The notes under the pieces are model-generated. The model worked only from the letters and a program-made list of their open reading frames with translations, did no database searches and was not told the origin of the DNA. Shown piece after piece: positions 16,864 through 26,678 of a DNA stretch of 64,000 nucleotides. Source of the DNA: Flavobacterium sp. NKUCC04_CG (GTDB lineage: Bacteria > Bacteroidota > Bacteroidia > Flavobacteriales > Flavobacteriaceae); the NCBI RefSeq assembly GCF_019345525.1, contig NZ_JAHKRA010000004.1:1-64000 (forward strand), written 5' to 3'. The first letter of the stretch is position 1, and each line of letters opens with the position of its first letter. The position numbers were made by a program, and so were the translations under genes.

Positions 16864-17910
16864 ATGGAGGCTAAAATAAAAAACAAAAAGCGAATCAAGA
16901 TTATCGCAAACGGCTTAAGTATTTTAATTGTTGTAGTAGTGCTTATATGGGCGGTGGTATCTTTTTTTCAATTGGGAGAGAAGGGCTATACCAATGATGC
17001 TCAGGTGGAAGAATTTATCAATCCCGTCAGTAGTAGAATATCGGGTTATGTCAGTGAAATTCGTTACAGAGAACATCAAGCGGTGAAGAGAGGTGATACT
17101 TTGGTGATTTTGGACCGTCGGGAATTTACGATTCAGCGCGAACAGGCAGTGAGTAATTTGCTTGAGGCTCAGTCGGGTAGTGCTGTGGTTTCCGCGGGAT
17201 TAAATACGGCACAAAACAATATTTTAGTTGCGAAATCCAATATAGCCGAACTCAAAGCGCGCTTGGATAATGCTGAAGACAATCTAAAGCGCTATGCGAA
17301 CTTGTTAGAAAAAGATGCAGTGACCAAATATCAATACGATCAGGTAAAAACGGAGCAATTGGCCTTACAGGCCAAATACAACAGTTTGGTAGGTCAAGAT
17401 AAAAGCAGTCAATTAACTTCGGCGGAGGCAGGACAGCGCGTCAGCGTCAGTGCCGCGACCCTAAAGCGTGCTCAAGCACAATTAGACATGGCGGAGTTAA
17501 ACTTGTCTTATACCATTATTGTAGCGCCTTACGATGGTACTATGGGGCGTATGTTGTTGCAGGAGGGACAATTGATTCAGGCGTCACAAGCTATAGGAAC
17601 CATTGTCAAAGGCGATGAAAAATGGATTACGGCCAATTATAAAGAAGGCGATGCGGCCAAACTGATTGTTGGAGACCGGGTCAACATTCGTGTTGATGCC
17701 TTGTCTGGATTGAAACTGTCGGGTACTATTACGGCTATTTCTGCTGCCACAGGAGCCAAGTACTCGAATATTCCCATCGACAATTCTGCGGGAAACTTTG
17801 TTAAGGTAGAGCAGCGAATACCGGTTAGAATCGATTTTGATAAGGACACTATAGTAGCGATAAAAAACCTGAGAGCAGGAATGAATGTCGAGGTAAACCT
17901 AATTCAATAA
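16864..17910 (+). CDS. HlyD/EmrA-family membrane fusion protein
   Basis: 348 residues. One N-terminal membrane helix (about 14-36) anchors it in the inner membrane. The first lipoyl half contains NPVSSRISGYVSEIRYREHQ and DTLVILD. A long coiled coil runs from about 85 to 205 with the tip KDAVTKYQYDQVKTE. The second lipoyl half reads APYDGTMGRMLLQEGQLIQ, and a beta-barrel ends the protein. This is the EmrA arrangement. It ends 2 bp before the MFS gene, so the two are translationally coupled, and it links that pump to the TolC-like channel. Confidence 0.92.
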   Translation: MEAKIKNKKRIKIIANGLSILIVVVVLIWAVVSFFQLGEKGYTNDAQVEEFINPVSSRISGYVSEIRYREHQAVKRGDTLVILDRREFTIQREQAVSNLLEAQSGSAVVSAGLNTAQNNILVAKSNIAELKARLDNAEDNLKRYANLLEKDAVTKYQYDQVKTEQLALQAKYNSLVGQDKSSQLTSAEAGQRVSVSAATLKRAQAQLDMAELNLSYTIIVAPYDGTMGRMLLQEGQLIQASQAIGTIVKGDEKWITANYKEGDAAKLIVGDRVNIRVDALSGLKLSGTITAISAATGAKYSNIPIDNSAGNFVKVEQRIPVRIDFDKDTIVAIKNLRAGMNVEVNLIQ

Positions 17911-17912
17911 AC

Positions 17913-19526
17913 ATGTATAATACCGGTGTTTTTGAAGATTGGGTACCGCGTTGGTTGGTTGTCGTATTGGCTTTTGCGTTAAATATTCCGATTTGTATGG
18001 TTGTGGGAACCTATGCGGGTATTGCAACGGTCTTAACCAGCGAATCTGGGAATATTCAGGAGGTGTATACCTATGCATTTTACGCAACTTATATCGGTAT
18101 GGCGGTAGTAGTGCCGTTGTTTTTTCAGCTCAAGAGGATGTTGAAAACCCGTACAATACTCTTGAGAACCTATTTAAGTGTAATCGTGTTATTGTATATC
18201 ACAACGGTTGTCACAGCGCCCTATTTGATTGTTTTACTAAGCTTTCTAGCAGGAGCCATGCGGATGATAGCCGTACTTGAAATATTGGGCTTGCTAACAC
18301 CTATTTTGGCGCCAAAGGGACAACCCTTTATCAAGTACAGTTTTTTATACCCAATTATAATCGCTTTTGGACAAATCGGAAATTATGTAGTGGGAGTATT
18401 GGCTTTTATGTATAATTGGAAATACGGATATTATGCGATACTGTTTCTACAGCTGATTCCGATTCTAATCGTCTTAATTTTTGTTCACAATAAACCCTAT
18501 ACTAGAAAAATCAAATTTCATATGTTTGATTGGTTTAGCCTGTTCCTAACCACGGCAATCTTAATGCTTGGAGCCTATGTCGCGACATTTGGAAAAATAA
18601 GAGATTGGTTAGACGCACCGGAGATTATTGTGGCAATCGGCTTACTGCCGCTATTGATTTACACGTTGCAAAATCGTTTAAGGAAATTAAAACACCCCTT
18701 TATTAAAATTGATTTGTTTTGGAACAAACATTTTAACTATGCACTGTGCTTTATGTTTTTGATTTGTATGTTTTACTCCAGTACCAGTTTGCAAACCGTG
18801 TTTTATAGCAATCTTTTACAATACAATATACAAACGCAGGCTGAACTGGGCATGGCTATGATACCCGGAATATTGATTGGGGCAGGAGTGAGTTTTTATT
18901 GGTTTAAAACCGGCAACAACTTTAAGGGGATTTATTTGATAGCGATTTGCGCTTATATGATATCCCATATTCAATTTTATTATTTGATGGATCCTTATAT
19001 CGCAAAGGAACAATTGTTGGTTCCCATAGCATTTAGAGGAATGGGATTGGGTATTTCTTATATAGCTATTGCCACTTATGGAGCTCAAGGTTTTACCGTA
19101 CGTGAGGGGTTGTCTTCTGTTTTTTGGTTGATTTTAGTGCGTTCTGTTATTGGTCCGGTGTTATTTGCGAGTATATACAGCAATTTGTTAAACTACAAAT
19201 TGGTGGATTTTACGACTCGTTTGTCTTCAAAAGTCGATTTCACACAGCCACAAACCTACCATATATACTTACAAACCTTTAATAAGGCACTGAGCACCGG
19301 AGTAGATCGGGTACAAGCGCATCAATTGGGAATACAACAGCTTTATCTGTCGATTAAAACCGAAGCGACCATGTTGTCGTTGCAATATATTTTCGGAACG
19401 GTGATTTTAGCGGGATTTGTCTTAATTTTACTGACGCTCCTGATTAAAGTACCTCCAATCAATACCCGAAAAAAGGTTCGATGGAGACAGGCGCTAAGAG
19501 GAGATTTTATTCGAAACCATATTTAA
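17913..19526 (+). CDS. MFS drug exporter, EmrB/DHA2-like with about 14 membrane helices
   Basis: 537 residues, almost wholly hydrophobic, with about 14 predicted helices: the first at about 14-38 and the last at about 495-520. The loop after helix 2-3 has the basic character of the MFS motif A region (FQLKRMLKTRT) but is degenerate compared with the canonical motif, as is usual in Bacteroidota DHA2 members. Sitting directly after an EmrA-type adaptor and before a MarR regulator makes an EmrAB-TolC-like exporter of amphipathic drugs or bile-like compounds the best reading. Substrate unknown. Confidence 0.85.
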   Translation: MYNTGVFEDWVPRWLVVVLAFALNIPICMVVGTYAGIATVLTSESGNIQEVYTYAFYATYIGMAVVVPLFFQLKRMLKTRTILLRTYLSVIVLLYITTVVTAPYLIVLLSFLAGAMRMIAVLEILGLLTPILAPKGQPFIKYSFLYPIIIAFGQIGNYVVGVLAFMYNWKYGYYAILFLQLIPILIVLIFVHNKPYTRKIKFHMFDWFSLFLTTAILMLGAYVATFGKIRDWLDAPEIIVAIGLLPLLIYTLQNRLRKLKHPFIKIDLFWNKHFNYALCFMFLICMFYSSTSLQTVFYSNLLQYNIQTQAELGMAMIPGILIGAGVSFYWFKTGNNFKGIYLIAICAYMISHIQFYYLMDPYIAKEQLLVPIAFRGMGLGISYIAIATYGAQGFTVREGLSSVFWLILVRSVIGPVLFASIYSNLLNYKLVDFTTRLSSKVDFTQPQTYHIYLQTFNKALSTGVDRVQAHQLGIQQLYLSIKTEATMLSLQYIFGTVILAGFVLILLTLLIKVPPINTRKKVRWRQALRGDFIRNHI

Positions 19527-19538
19527 ACGTCGCAGACC

Positions 19539-19997
19539 ATGGCCACCAAACAAAAGAGAAGTGTTTTTTCGGAGATTTTTGAAATGTCCAATTTAACCGG
19601 ATCAGCTTATCGAATTTTAGTGCGTCGCAGATTTAAGGAAGCACAAATTGATTTGACCGTAGAGATGCTTCAGGTGTTGGGGTGCCTATGGCAGCAAGAT
19701 AATCAGAGTCAACAAGAATTGGCAGACCGGTTGCTTAAAGACAAAGTGAGCATGACCTATTTGATCAATAATTTGAGTAAACGACAACTTGTGGTACGTT
19801 GTGATACGGAGTCGGACAAAAGGGTTAAATTGATTCAACTCACGCCAGAAGGAATGGCTATGGAAGAACAAGCACAGAAGATTTTGGCCGAATTGCGATC
19901 GTTGGTGATTGGAGATATACCTGCTGAAACCATGCGGGTGGTTTTGGATTATTACGATCAGTTTAACCGTAATATTCAAGAACAGTTGGCTAAATAG
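19539..19997 (+). CDS. MarR-family regulator
   Basis: 152 residues. A winged helix lies at about 35-115: LTVEMLQVLGCLWQQDNQSQQELADRL, then KDKVSMTYLINNLSKRQLVVR, then the wing DTESDKRVKLIQLTPEG, the signature end of the MarR wing. It starts 12 bp after the exporter gene as the last gene of the operon, so it most likely represses the promoter at 15469-15500 and is released by an exported compound. That is inferred from the family habit. A terminal rather than first position is less common for such regulators. Confidence 0.9.
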   Translation: MATKQKRSVFSEIFEMSNLTGSAYRILVRRRFKEAQIDLTVEMLQVLGCLWQQDNQSQQELADRLLKDKVSMTYLINNLSKRQLVVRCDTESDKRVKLIQLTPEGMAMEEQAQKILAELRSLVIGDIPAETMRVVLDYYDQFNRNIQEQLAK

Positions 19998-20029
19998 GTT
20001 TTCTTTTACTTAAGTTTAACCTATTTTTT

Positions 20030-20060
20030 TTGATGTTTTATTCAGAATTTCCTATATTTA
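20030..20060 (+). promoter_or_regulatory. Probable promoter of the aldo/keto reductase gene
   Basis: TTG at 20030-20032 and TATATTTA at 20053-20060, 20 nt apart. The -7 box misses the final G. The start codon is 19 nt beyond. Confidence 0.4.
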
Positions 20061-20079
20061 AGAAACAAAAATAGCAGCG

Positions 20080-21033
20080 ATGAGTGATAAAATAAAATTT
20101 GGAAAGTCGGACTTAATGGTCGCACGAGTGTCTTTTGGCGGTAACGTATTGGGTTGGACTTTAGATGAAAAGGAATCGTTTAGAATGTTGGATGCCTTAG
20201 TGGATAACGATTTGAATTTTATAGATACAGCCAATAATTATTCGTATTGGGTTCCTGGTCATCAAGGCGGGGAGTCGGAAGCCATTATTGGAAAATGGTT
20301 TAAAGAATCGGGTAAGCGCAACAAAATTATTTTGGCAACTAAAGTCGGTGGGCAGATGGGAGACGGCTCAAAAGGTTTAAAGGCCGATTATATACGGCAT
20401 AGTGTTGAAGCCTCTTTAAAGCGCCTTCAAACCGATTATATTGACCTATATCAGTCTCATTATGACGATATGGAAACCGATCAGTCCGAAACCATGGGTA
20501 TATACAATCAATTGATACAAGAAGGGAAGGTTCGTTTTATTGGAGCTTCCAATCTAGAACCCCAACGAATAACTACAGCCAATGAAATTGCACGGCAAAA
20601 CCATTGGGCAAGCTACATCAGTGTACAGCCATTATATAATTTATACGATAGAGCAAAGTTCGAAAACGAATACTTACCCATAGTACAAGAAGGTGATTTG
20701 GCGGTAATGAGTTATTTCGCTTTAGCCAGTGGTTTTCTCAGTGGAAAATACAGAACAGCAGCAGATTTGGAAGGAAGCAAGCGAAAGGATATGGTCAAAG
20801 GATATCTCAATGAAAGAGGACTCCGTATTCTCGATGCTTTAGAGAAAATCGCTCGTGAACATCAAGTTTCTATGGCTACTTTGGCCACGGCTTGGCAGAT
20901 CAATAAGCCAGAGATTACAACACCTATAGTCAGTGCTACAAACAGTACACAATTGCAAGATATCGTCAAAGCAATGGAGCTTAAGCTGACTTCTGAAGAT
21001 AAGGATGCGTTAAATCACGCAAGTCGATATTGA
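20080..21033 (+). CDS. Aldo/keto reductase
   Basis: 317 residues forming a TIM barrel. The catalytic tetrad is visible as D49 and Y54 (FIDTANNYSYW), K88 (LATKVGG) and H127 (YQSHYDD). NADPH-binding features are at SVQPLYNLYDR and at the C-terminal WQINKPEITTPIVSATN. This is an NADPH-dependent oxidoreductase acting on an aldehyde, ketone or sugar, of the YajO/Tas-like branch. It stands alone after the drug-efflux operon with its own promoter and a terminator, so no pathway is implied by context. Confidence 0.9.
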   Translation: MSDKIKFGKSDLMVARVSFGGNVLGWTLDEKESFRMLDALVDNDLNFIDTANNYSYWVPGHQGGESEAIIGKWFKESGKRNKIILATKVGGQMGDGSKGLKADYIRHSVEASLKRLQTDYIDLYQSHYDDMETDQSETMGIYNQLIQEGKVRFIGASNLEPQRITTANEIARQNHWASYISVQPLYNLYDRAKFENEYLPIVQEGDLAVMSYFALASGFLSGKYRTAADLEGSKRKDMVKGYLNERGLRILDALEKIAREHQVSMATLATAWQINKPEITTPIVSATNSTQLQDIVKAMELKLTSEDKDALNHASRY

Positions 21034-21071
21034 TAATTCTGACAAACCTTTTTTGTTAGGGGATTATAATT

Positions 21072-21119
21072 AAAAATCCATAAGTACAAGCTTTTACCAG
21101 CTCCTACCTATGGATTTTT
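21072..21119. terminator. Long-loop terminator after the aldo/keto reductase gene
   Basis: Perfect 11-bp arms AAAAATCCATA and TATGGATTTTT with a 26-nt loop, between convergent genes. The loop is long for a classical terminator. Confidence 0.6.
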
Positions 21120-21142
21120 ATTGTATGGAAAGAGATGTTAAA

Positions 21143-21862
21143 CTATTTGTTTTGAAGGTCCTTTGCTGCTTTCAATTTTTGTTCAATTTTATCTAGGGTT
21201 TTTTTGGTGTTATTATTGATCGCTTTTTGAATACCAGCCTGTAAATTCTCATAGTGAGGTGGTGTTTTCCAATCGTTTTTTATTTTTTCGGTGTTTAATT
21301 GTACTTCATTAAATATAACAGTATTATAATTTAGATCAACAACAGTTACAGTTACTTCAGAAAATGCATTTCTACCGATTTCGATGGCACCGTAGTAGTC
21401 TAGCGCTAAGCCATATTTGTTTTCTATCACGATGATTTCGTCCAAACCATATTTTGATTTTATCTTGCGCAAATCCAATTTGTAAAATCTTTTTTCGCTG
21501 GAATTTCGAATTTTATAGGCGGGGTATACTTCTGAAAATTTTTTAATAGGATAATTGGTTTCTAGATTAGTTACCGTTTTGTTTATAGCTTCAAATCGTT
21601 TGGTGATCTCGGCCGAAATGAGTTCAGAGCTCGAAAAATCAAGTTGGATGCTTTTTAATGGCTCTCTGTATTTTTTGCCAGATGAAATAGCCATGTCCAA
21701 TAGCCCTTGAGCACCCGCTTTAGTGAGTGAAATGGAATCTACAACAGAAATAATACCCACCTTCGAATGCTTCTGGTAATATTCCTTACTCATTGGAATT
21801 GATTGACAGGAAGTAATTAGTGTTAAAAAGGCTAAGGCGATTAGAAAGTAGTGTTTTTTCAT
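21143..21862 (-). CDS. Hypothetical lipoprotein
   Basis: 239 residues from the chosen start (MKKHYFLIALAFLTLITSC), which gives a clean lipobox with Cys19. A longer frame upstream would add 24 residues before the signal and is unlikely. Mature part: mixed alpha/beta, with KVGIISVVDSISLTKAGAQG early and KKTLDKIEQKLKAAKDLQNK at the end. I do not recognise a family. The pattern of a GIISVVDS strand followed by residues on esterase-like spacing is suggestive of nothing firm. It is the last of three minus-strand genes after metG, but a 160-bp gap separates it from the next, so it may be independent. Confidence 0.6.
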   Translation of the reverse strand: MKKHYFLIALAFLTLITSCQSIPMSKEYYQKHSKVGIISVVDSISLTKAGAQGLLDMAISSGKKYREPLKSIQLDFSSSELISAEITKRFEAINKTVTNLETNYPIKKFSEVYPAYKIRNSSEKRFYKLDLRKIKSKYGLDEIIVIENKYGLALDYYGAIEIGRNAFSEVTVTVVDLNYNTVIFNEVQLNTEKIKNDWKTPPHYENLQAGIQKAINNNTKKTLDKIEQKLKAAKDLQNK

Positions 21863-22021
21863 AATAATGATTTGAAATTTAGTTTGGAATGTAAAACAAA
21901 GTATAGCCTCTTGCGCTTTGTAGGTAATTGGCATTGCGTTAAGAGGCGTGTTTTCGTAGTGAAATTAACTGCGATTAAGGTGGAAACATCAAGACTGGCT
22001 TTTTGAAAGAATCCTTAACAT

Positions 22022-23482
22022 CTATTCGAATTCAAAAAAGTTATATTGGTTGATTGTAGTATCGTAGTAGCCCAAATACATTTTTTGTTGAAATTGAAAT
22101 ACAATTTCCGATTTATAGCTAGACTTTTTTGAAAGGAGATGGGCGTTTATATTTTGATATACCGTTGGTTTAATAGTACCCGGGATGGATGTGAAATTTG
22201 GGTCTGTAAGCATGGTAGCCGTGATTCCTCGCGCTTGAGAAAAAGCCTGCAATTTTTGCATGGGCGGATTGCTAGGCCAGTTATAGTATATTTGGTAAAT
22301 TAGTGTTTCTATCATATTACCGTTTAGAGCGGACGAAAGTTCAACATCTTTATTCTGAGGGTCGATCCCTCCAAAAGTGATATTGAAGCCCTCGTCATTT
22401 TTAGAACAAGTAACCGCAATAGAGTTGTTTTTGAGATAATTTAAAAGTACCGATGTCTTTTTTATCTCTCTTGTATTTCCATTTCTTTTATTGAATTGTA
22501 AAGTTGGCTTTTCAGCGATAAAAGGGATCTCTTCTCTTTTGTTTACACTGTATTCGGCAATCAAACCGCCTTCTAAATTTTTTATGGTTAAAAATAATTT
22601 GGATTCAGAAGTCTTGACTTGTACGAGATTTTTTTGGTATAAAAAGGAATTGCTATTAATTTCATATCTAGATTCGACTTTTATAGATGGTTTCTTAATG
22701 TGCAATTGATTGACTTTGTATGTGGCTAGGTCAATTTGGATTATTTCAGTGTAGTCCATATGATGATCAAAGGTGATCATCAGTGTATTATCCTCAATAT
22801 AGAATTTTTTCTTATTTGTAGCTAAACCTAGTGGCGTAGGAGATGCATTGTCTATTTGCAGCAACTCATAGGACTCATATCCTGTTTTTTCGAGTGAAAA
22901 TGAGTACTTTAGAAATTGATCAAGATTCTGTTTTTTGTAATCCTTATCGTAAAAAACAAGAGAATTCAGGTTTATTAGCTGTGATCTAACCGTTTTAGAG
23001 TCGGTAAACCTATACGCTTTAATTAAGTTGCTGTCGTCGAGTACTGTAAATATGAAAAGTTGGTTTGCTGCTGTAAATTGACACAACACCTTTTCCTTTT
23101 TTAGGTTTATTTCAAATTCATGAGTGTCGTATAGGTGATTTTTAAAATCAAATTTTTGAGAGATAAAGGCATTTTTGCTTTTTGTTGACCAAAATAATAC
23201 AGGTTGCCCATTCTCTATAAGTGAACCGGAATTCACCTTATATTTTGAATCGATTTTGGTGTGAGGTATCGAGTCTTCAACCTGCATTTTAGCATTTAAT
23301 TTATAAATGTTGGAGGTTGATTTGTTATTGATTAATAAGTAATTCAATAGTTGCTCTTGGTCAGAAAATTGGTTAACTACTGAGTTGCCTTTGATGTCTA
23401 AATTGAGATTGTTAATTTTTTTTTGACCAAAAACTTGGGATACCGATAAAAGTATCCCAAGGATTAAAAGAGTATATTTCAT
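22022..23482 (-). CDS. Hypothetical exported protein
   Basis: 486 residues with a signal peptide ending VFGQ at about residue 20, and no lipobox. Repeated beta-strand segments with Asp/Asn-rich turns (about 60-330) look like a beta-propeller or WD-like fold, but no named repeat is evident. It starts 9 bp after the metG stop codon, so it is probably co-transcribed with metG, an arrangement without an obvious functional reason. It acts in the periplasm or at the outer membrane. Function unknown. Confidence 0.6.
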   Translation of the reverse strand: MKYTLLILGILLSVSQVFGQKKINNLNLDIKGNSVVNQFSDQEQLLNYLLINNKSTSNIYKLNAKMQVEDSIPHTKIDSKYKVNSGSLIENGQPVLFWSTKSKNAFISQKFDFKNHLYDTHEFEINLKKEKVLCQFTAANQLFIFTVLDDSNLIKAYRFTDSKTVRSQLINLNSLVFYDKDYKKQNLDQFLKYSFSLEKTGYESYELLQIDNASPTPLGLATNKKKFYIEDNTLMITFDHHMDYTEIIQIDLATYKVNQLHIKKPSIKVESRYEINSNSFLYQKNLVQVKTSESKLFLTIKNLEGGLIAEYSVNKREEIPFIAEKPTLQFNKRNGNTREIKKTSVLLNYLKNNSIAVTCSKNDEGFNITFGGIDPQNKDVELSSALNGNMIETLIYQIYYNWPSNPPMQKLQAFSQARGITATMLTDPNFTSIPGTIKPTVYQNINAHLLSKKSSYKSEIVFQFQQKMYLGYYDTTINQYNFFEFE

Positions 23483-23491
23483 TTGAAGATA

Positions 23492-25552
23492 TTAACTTAT
23501 AGTAGAGCCATTACTAACTGCTTCAGCGTCTGGGTTGACAAAAACCAATTTGCCGTCTTTGTTTTCAGTCATTAAAATCATGCCTTCGCTTTCGATACCT
23601 CTTAGGTTTCTAGGCGCTAAATTAGCCAAAACAGTAACCTGTTTCCCAATGATTTCTTCTGGAGAGAAATGCTCTGCAATTCCTGAAACTATAGTTCTTA
23701 TATCAATTCCGGTATCGACTTTTAAGATTAATAATTTGTTGGCTTTTGGCATTTTTGCAGCTTCAATAATAGTACCTACACGTAGGTCCAATTTGGCGAA
23801 ATCTTCGAATTGGGCCACTTCTTTTTGAGGTTCAACTACCTTAGATTCTGCAATATTGTTCATTTTTATGTTCTCAAGCCTATCGATTTGTTTTTGAATT
23901 TCTTCATCTTCGATTTTAGCAAACAACAAAGTTGCTTGTCCAATGGTATGGTTGGTCGGTATTAAATCCGATTTTTCCGTAATCGATTTCCAAGTAAGTG
24001 CTGTTTGGAGATTTAAGATCGACTTTAGTTTTGTTGCTGTAAAAGGTAAAAACGGTTCTGCCAAAGTACTCAATGCAGCGGCTATCTGTAAGGCTACATA
24101 CATTTGAGTTTTTACGCGTTCCGGATTTTCTTTAATCATTTTCCAAGGCTCTTCATCCGCTAAGTATTTATTACCCAATCGAGCTACATTCATCATTTCA
24201 CCAAGCGCTTCTCTAAAACGGTAACGGTCAATAGAACTGGAAATCACATTTGGATAGGCTTTTAGTTCTGCTAAAGTGGCTAAATCAACTTCAGAAAATT
24301 CGTTGGGTTGAGGAACATTTCCCTCATAGTATTTATGAGTCAATACCACAACACGGTTGATGAAATTTCCGAAAATCGCTACTAATTCGTTGTTGTTACG
24401 AGCTTGAAAGTCTTTCCAAGTAAAATCGTTGTCTTTGGTTTCTGGAGCATTCGAGGTTAAGGCGTAGCGCAAAACATCTTGTTTCTCCGGAAAATCAACT
24501 AAATACTCGTGTAACCAAACCGCCCAATTCTTAGAGGTAGAAAGTTTATTGCCTTCTAAATTTAAAAACTCATTGGCCGGTACATTATCGGGTAAAATAT
24601 AACTGCCTTCGGCTTTTAGCATAGCTGGAAAAATCACACAATGGAAAACGATATTATCCTTTCCGATGAAATGTACCAATTTGGTATCTGCTGATTTCCA
24701 ATACGGCTCCCAGTCTTTTCCTTCACGTGCTGCCCATTCTTTTGTAGACGAAATATAACCAATAGGTGCATCAAACCATACATAAAGCACTTTGCCTTCG
24801 GCTCCCGGAACCGGAACGGGGATTCCCCAGTCCAAATCACGAGTCACCGCACGCGGTTTTAAACCGTCTTCTAGCCAAGAACGAACCTGTCCGTAAACAT
24901 TCGGTTTCCAGTCGTTTTTGTGTCCTACCAAAATCCATTCTCTTAAGAATGCATCGTATTGGTCTAAGGGTAAAAACCAGTGTTTGGTCGATTTTAAAGT
25001 GGGTTTACTTCCCGATATAGCCGATTTGGGATTGATTAAATCGGTGGCATTTAGTGAAGTTCCACATTTCTCACATTGGTCACCATAGGCTTCCTCATTG
25101 CCGCATTTAGGGCAAGTACCAATAACAAAACGATCGGCCAAAAATTGCTGTGCTTTTTCGTCGTATAATTGATCGGTAACCTCTTCGATAAACTTCCCAT
25201 CATCATATAGCTTTTTGAAAAATTCAGAAGCGGTATCGTGATGAATTTTTGAGGAAGTACGCGAGTAATTATCAAATGAAATTCCAAAATCCTCAAAGGA
25301 TTGTTTGATGATTTGATTGTATTTGTCAATAACCTGTTGAGGACTAATGCCCTCTTTCTTGGCTTTCATTGAAATAGCTACTCCATGTTCATCACTTCCG
25401 CAGATAAAAGCGACATCTTTGTTTTGCAAACGCAAATAACGCGCATAGATATCTCCTGGTATGTAAACCCCAGCAAGATGACCGATGTGAATAGGGCCAT
25501 TGGTATATGGCAAAGCCGCGGTTAGCGTATATCTTTTAGGATCTTGTATCAT
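23492..25552 (-). CDS. metG: Methionine--tRNA ligase
   Basis: 686 residues. The Rossmann catalytic domain starts [15 protein letters not shown] (HIGH motif at 22-25). The connective domain carries the zinc knuckle Cys pairs [18 protein letters not shown] at about 145-165. The KMSKS loop is KLSTS at about 335. An alpha-helical anticodon-binding domain lies at about 390-540, and a C-terminal EMAPII/Trbp111-type tRNA-binding domain at about 575-686 ([14 protein letters not shown]). It charges tRNA-Met in the cytoplasm and is essential. Full length, with the C-terminal domain as in most Bacteroidota. Its -7 box lies 31 bp upstream of the start codon. Confidence 0.98.
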   Translation of the reverse strand: MIQDPKRYTLTAALPYTNGPIHIGHLAGVYIPGDIYARYLRLQNKDVAFICGSDEHGVAISMKAKKEGISPQQVIDKYNQIIKQSFEDFGISFDNYSRTSSKIHHDTASEFFKKLYDDGKFIEEVTDQLYDEKAQQFLADRFVIGTCPKCGNEEAYGDQCEKCGTSLNATDLINPKSAISGSKPTLKSTKHWFLPLDQYDAFLREWILVGHKNDWKPNVYGQVRSWLEDGLKPRAVTRDLDWGIPVPVPGAEGKVLYVWFDAPIGYISSTKEWAAREGKDWEPYWKSADTKLVHFIGKDNIVFHCVIFPAMLKAEGSYILPDNVPANEFLNLEGNKLSTSKNWAVWLHEYLVDFPEKQDVLRYALTSNAPETKDNDFTWKDFQARNNNELVAIFGNFINRVVVLTHKYYEGNVPQPNEFSEVDLATLAELKAYPNVISSSIDRYRFREALGEMMNVARLGNKYLADEEPWKMIKENPERVKTQMYVALQIAAALSTLAEPFLPFTATKLKSILNLQTALTWKSITEKSDLIPTNHTIGQATLLFAKIEDEEIQKQIDRLENIKMNNIAESKVVEPQKEVAQFEDFAKLDLRVGTIIEAAKMPKANKLLILKVDTGIDIRTIVSGIAEHFSPEEIIGKQVTVLANLAPRNLRGIESEGMILMTENKDGKLVFVNPDAEAVSNGSTIS

Positions 25553-25582
25553 ATAGAGTAGTATTTAACTTCGAATTGAACG

Positions 25583-25590
25583 CAAAAATA
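25583..25590 (-). promoter_or_regulatory. -7 box of metG
   Basis: TATTTTTG on the minus strand, 30 bp before the start codon. No clear TTG is at the expected distance. Confidence 0.45.
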
Positions 25591-25657
25591 AGCAATCGCG
25601 AGCGAATGCTAAACTTTTTATTGATAAGACTAGCAAACAATAATTGTCTAAAACCAA

Positions 25658-25681
25658 AAAACCATCACGAAGGATGGTTTT
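25658..25681 (-). terminator. Terminator after the HGQPGHRCDI lipoprotein gene
   Basis: 9-bp arms AAAACCATC and GATGGTTTT with a 6-nt loop. The minus strand continues in a T-rich tract, so it ends transcription of the lipoprotein gene before metG. Confidence 0.7.
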
Positions 25682-25701
25682 AATGCGTTTTATTTGATGT
25701 T

Positions 25702-26115
25702 TTATGATAGCGGTTGTCCAACTGCAATATCACAGCGGTGTCCCGGTTGTCCATGAGCTGGATTTAGATTGCCAGTTGCGGCAGTGTTTGCTGCTTTAGC
25801 CGCATCGTTCACTAGGAAAGGCTGTGGAGCTGCTGCTGGTGCCGCAGTAGCTGTTGCTGCTGGTTGTGTGGCCACAGGAGTATTTAAGGGTTGACCAACT
25901 TGAATGTCACAACGGTGACCCGGTTGTCCGTGTTCTGGGTTCAAGCCCTCTGCTTGAGCAGTTGCAGCTGGTGCACTTGTTGAGTTTGCATCTATAGCTG
26001 CTGCTGCATTTTCTGTAGCAACCGCTTGTTCTTCAACTGCAGTTTCTTTTTTAGTGTCATTACATGAGGTCAAGAATGCCACTGAAGCTATTGCGATAAA
26101 AGCGTATTTTTTCAT
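25702..26115 (-). CDS. Small Ala-rich lipoprotein with two HGQPGHRCDI motifs
   Basis: 137 residues from the chosen start (MKKYAFIAIASVAFLTSC), giving a lipobox Cys18; a longer frame of 17 more residues lies over the promoter and is unlikely. The mature part is low-complexity Ala/Thr/Pro, with two copies of LNPxHGQPGHRCDIxVGQPL: one in the middle and one at the C-terminus. Each has two His and one Cys, and the rest of the protein has no other Cys apart from the lipid site. I recall this motif in uncharacterised Bacteroidota proteins but know no function. Metal or haem binding by the His/Cys sets is inference. It is monocistronic. Confidence 0.75.
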   Translation of the reverse strand: MKKYAFIAIASVAFLTSCNDTKKETAVEEQAVATENAAAAIDANSTSAPAATAQAEGLNPEHGQPGHRCDIQVGQPLNTPVATQPAATATAAPAAAPQPFLVNDAAKAANTAATGNLNPAHGQPGHRCDIAVGQPLS

Positions 26116-26135
26116 AATTCTGTTATTAGATGATG

Positions 26136-26166
26136 TAAACATACATATTATTATTCTTTTGGACAA
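26136..26166 (-). promoter_or_regulatory. Promoter of the HGQPGHRCDI lipoprotein gene
   Basis: On the minus strand, TTG (26164-26166) and TATGTTTA (26136-26143) are 20 nt apart. The -7 box has A instead of G at the end. It supports the downstream start at 26115. Confidence 0.45.
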
Positions 26167-26202
26167 TGTTTTTATATGCAGTAAACGTGTTAAAATTGCT
26201 TT

Positions 26203-26670
26203 TTAGAGCTTGTCATTTTCTGTTGTTGCGCTGCTAGGAACGGTCAGATCTGCCAATACGAGTTTTGGCTTTTTGTTCCAAAACAAAAAGTAAATACAAC
26301 TGATAATCCAACCCACCCAAAATAAATAGCCACCACTGTGAAAACTTCCTTTCATCATTTTATGTGAAGTAGTAGTGAAATCTATATAAGTGGCATAAGC
26401 ACCTATAACGCCCAAAACCAAAAAAAGCACACTAACCATCTTAGTGGTTTTAACCGGACTAAAATAACGTACCAGCATCATGATAGCAATGAGGATTAAT
26501 TGGATGCACAGTATCAGTAAAGCGGTTTTCCACCAAGTTTTAAAAATCAAATAATCGCGATGTAAAAATTGAATACCCATTCTGCCGACAAAAGACATTT
26601 TGGACATCAAAATACCACAAAGTAAAGCGATAACAGCTTGGATTAATATTAGTATAGAAGCGTTTTTCAT
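26203..26670 (-). CDS. Hypothetical four-helix membrane protein
   Basis: 155 residues with hydrophobic segments at about 5-25, 45-70, 77-98 and 112-132 (YLFWVGWIISCIYFLFW), and a short polar tail. No family recognised. It starts 8 bp after the lipoprotein gene upstream of it on the minus strand, so the two form a small operon. Location: inner membrane. Confidence 0.65.
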   Translation of the reverse strand: MKNASILILIQAVIALLCGILMSKMSFVGRMGIQFLHRDYLIFKTWWKTALLILCIQLILIAIMMLVRYFSPVKTTKMVSVLFLVLGVIGAYATYIDFTTTSHKMMKGSFHSGGYLFWVGWIISCIYFLFWNKKPKLVLADLTVPSSATTENDKL

Positions 26671-26678
26671 GTGGTAAT

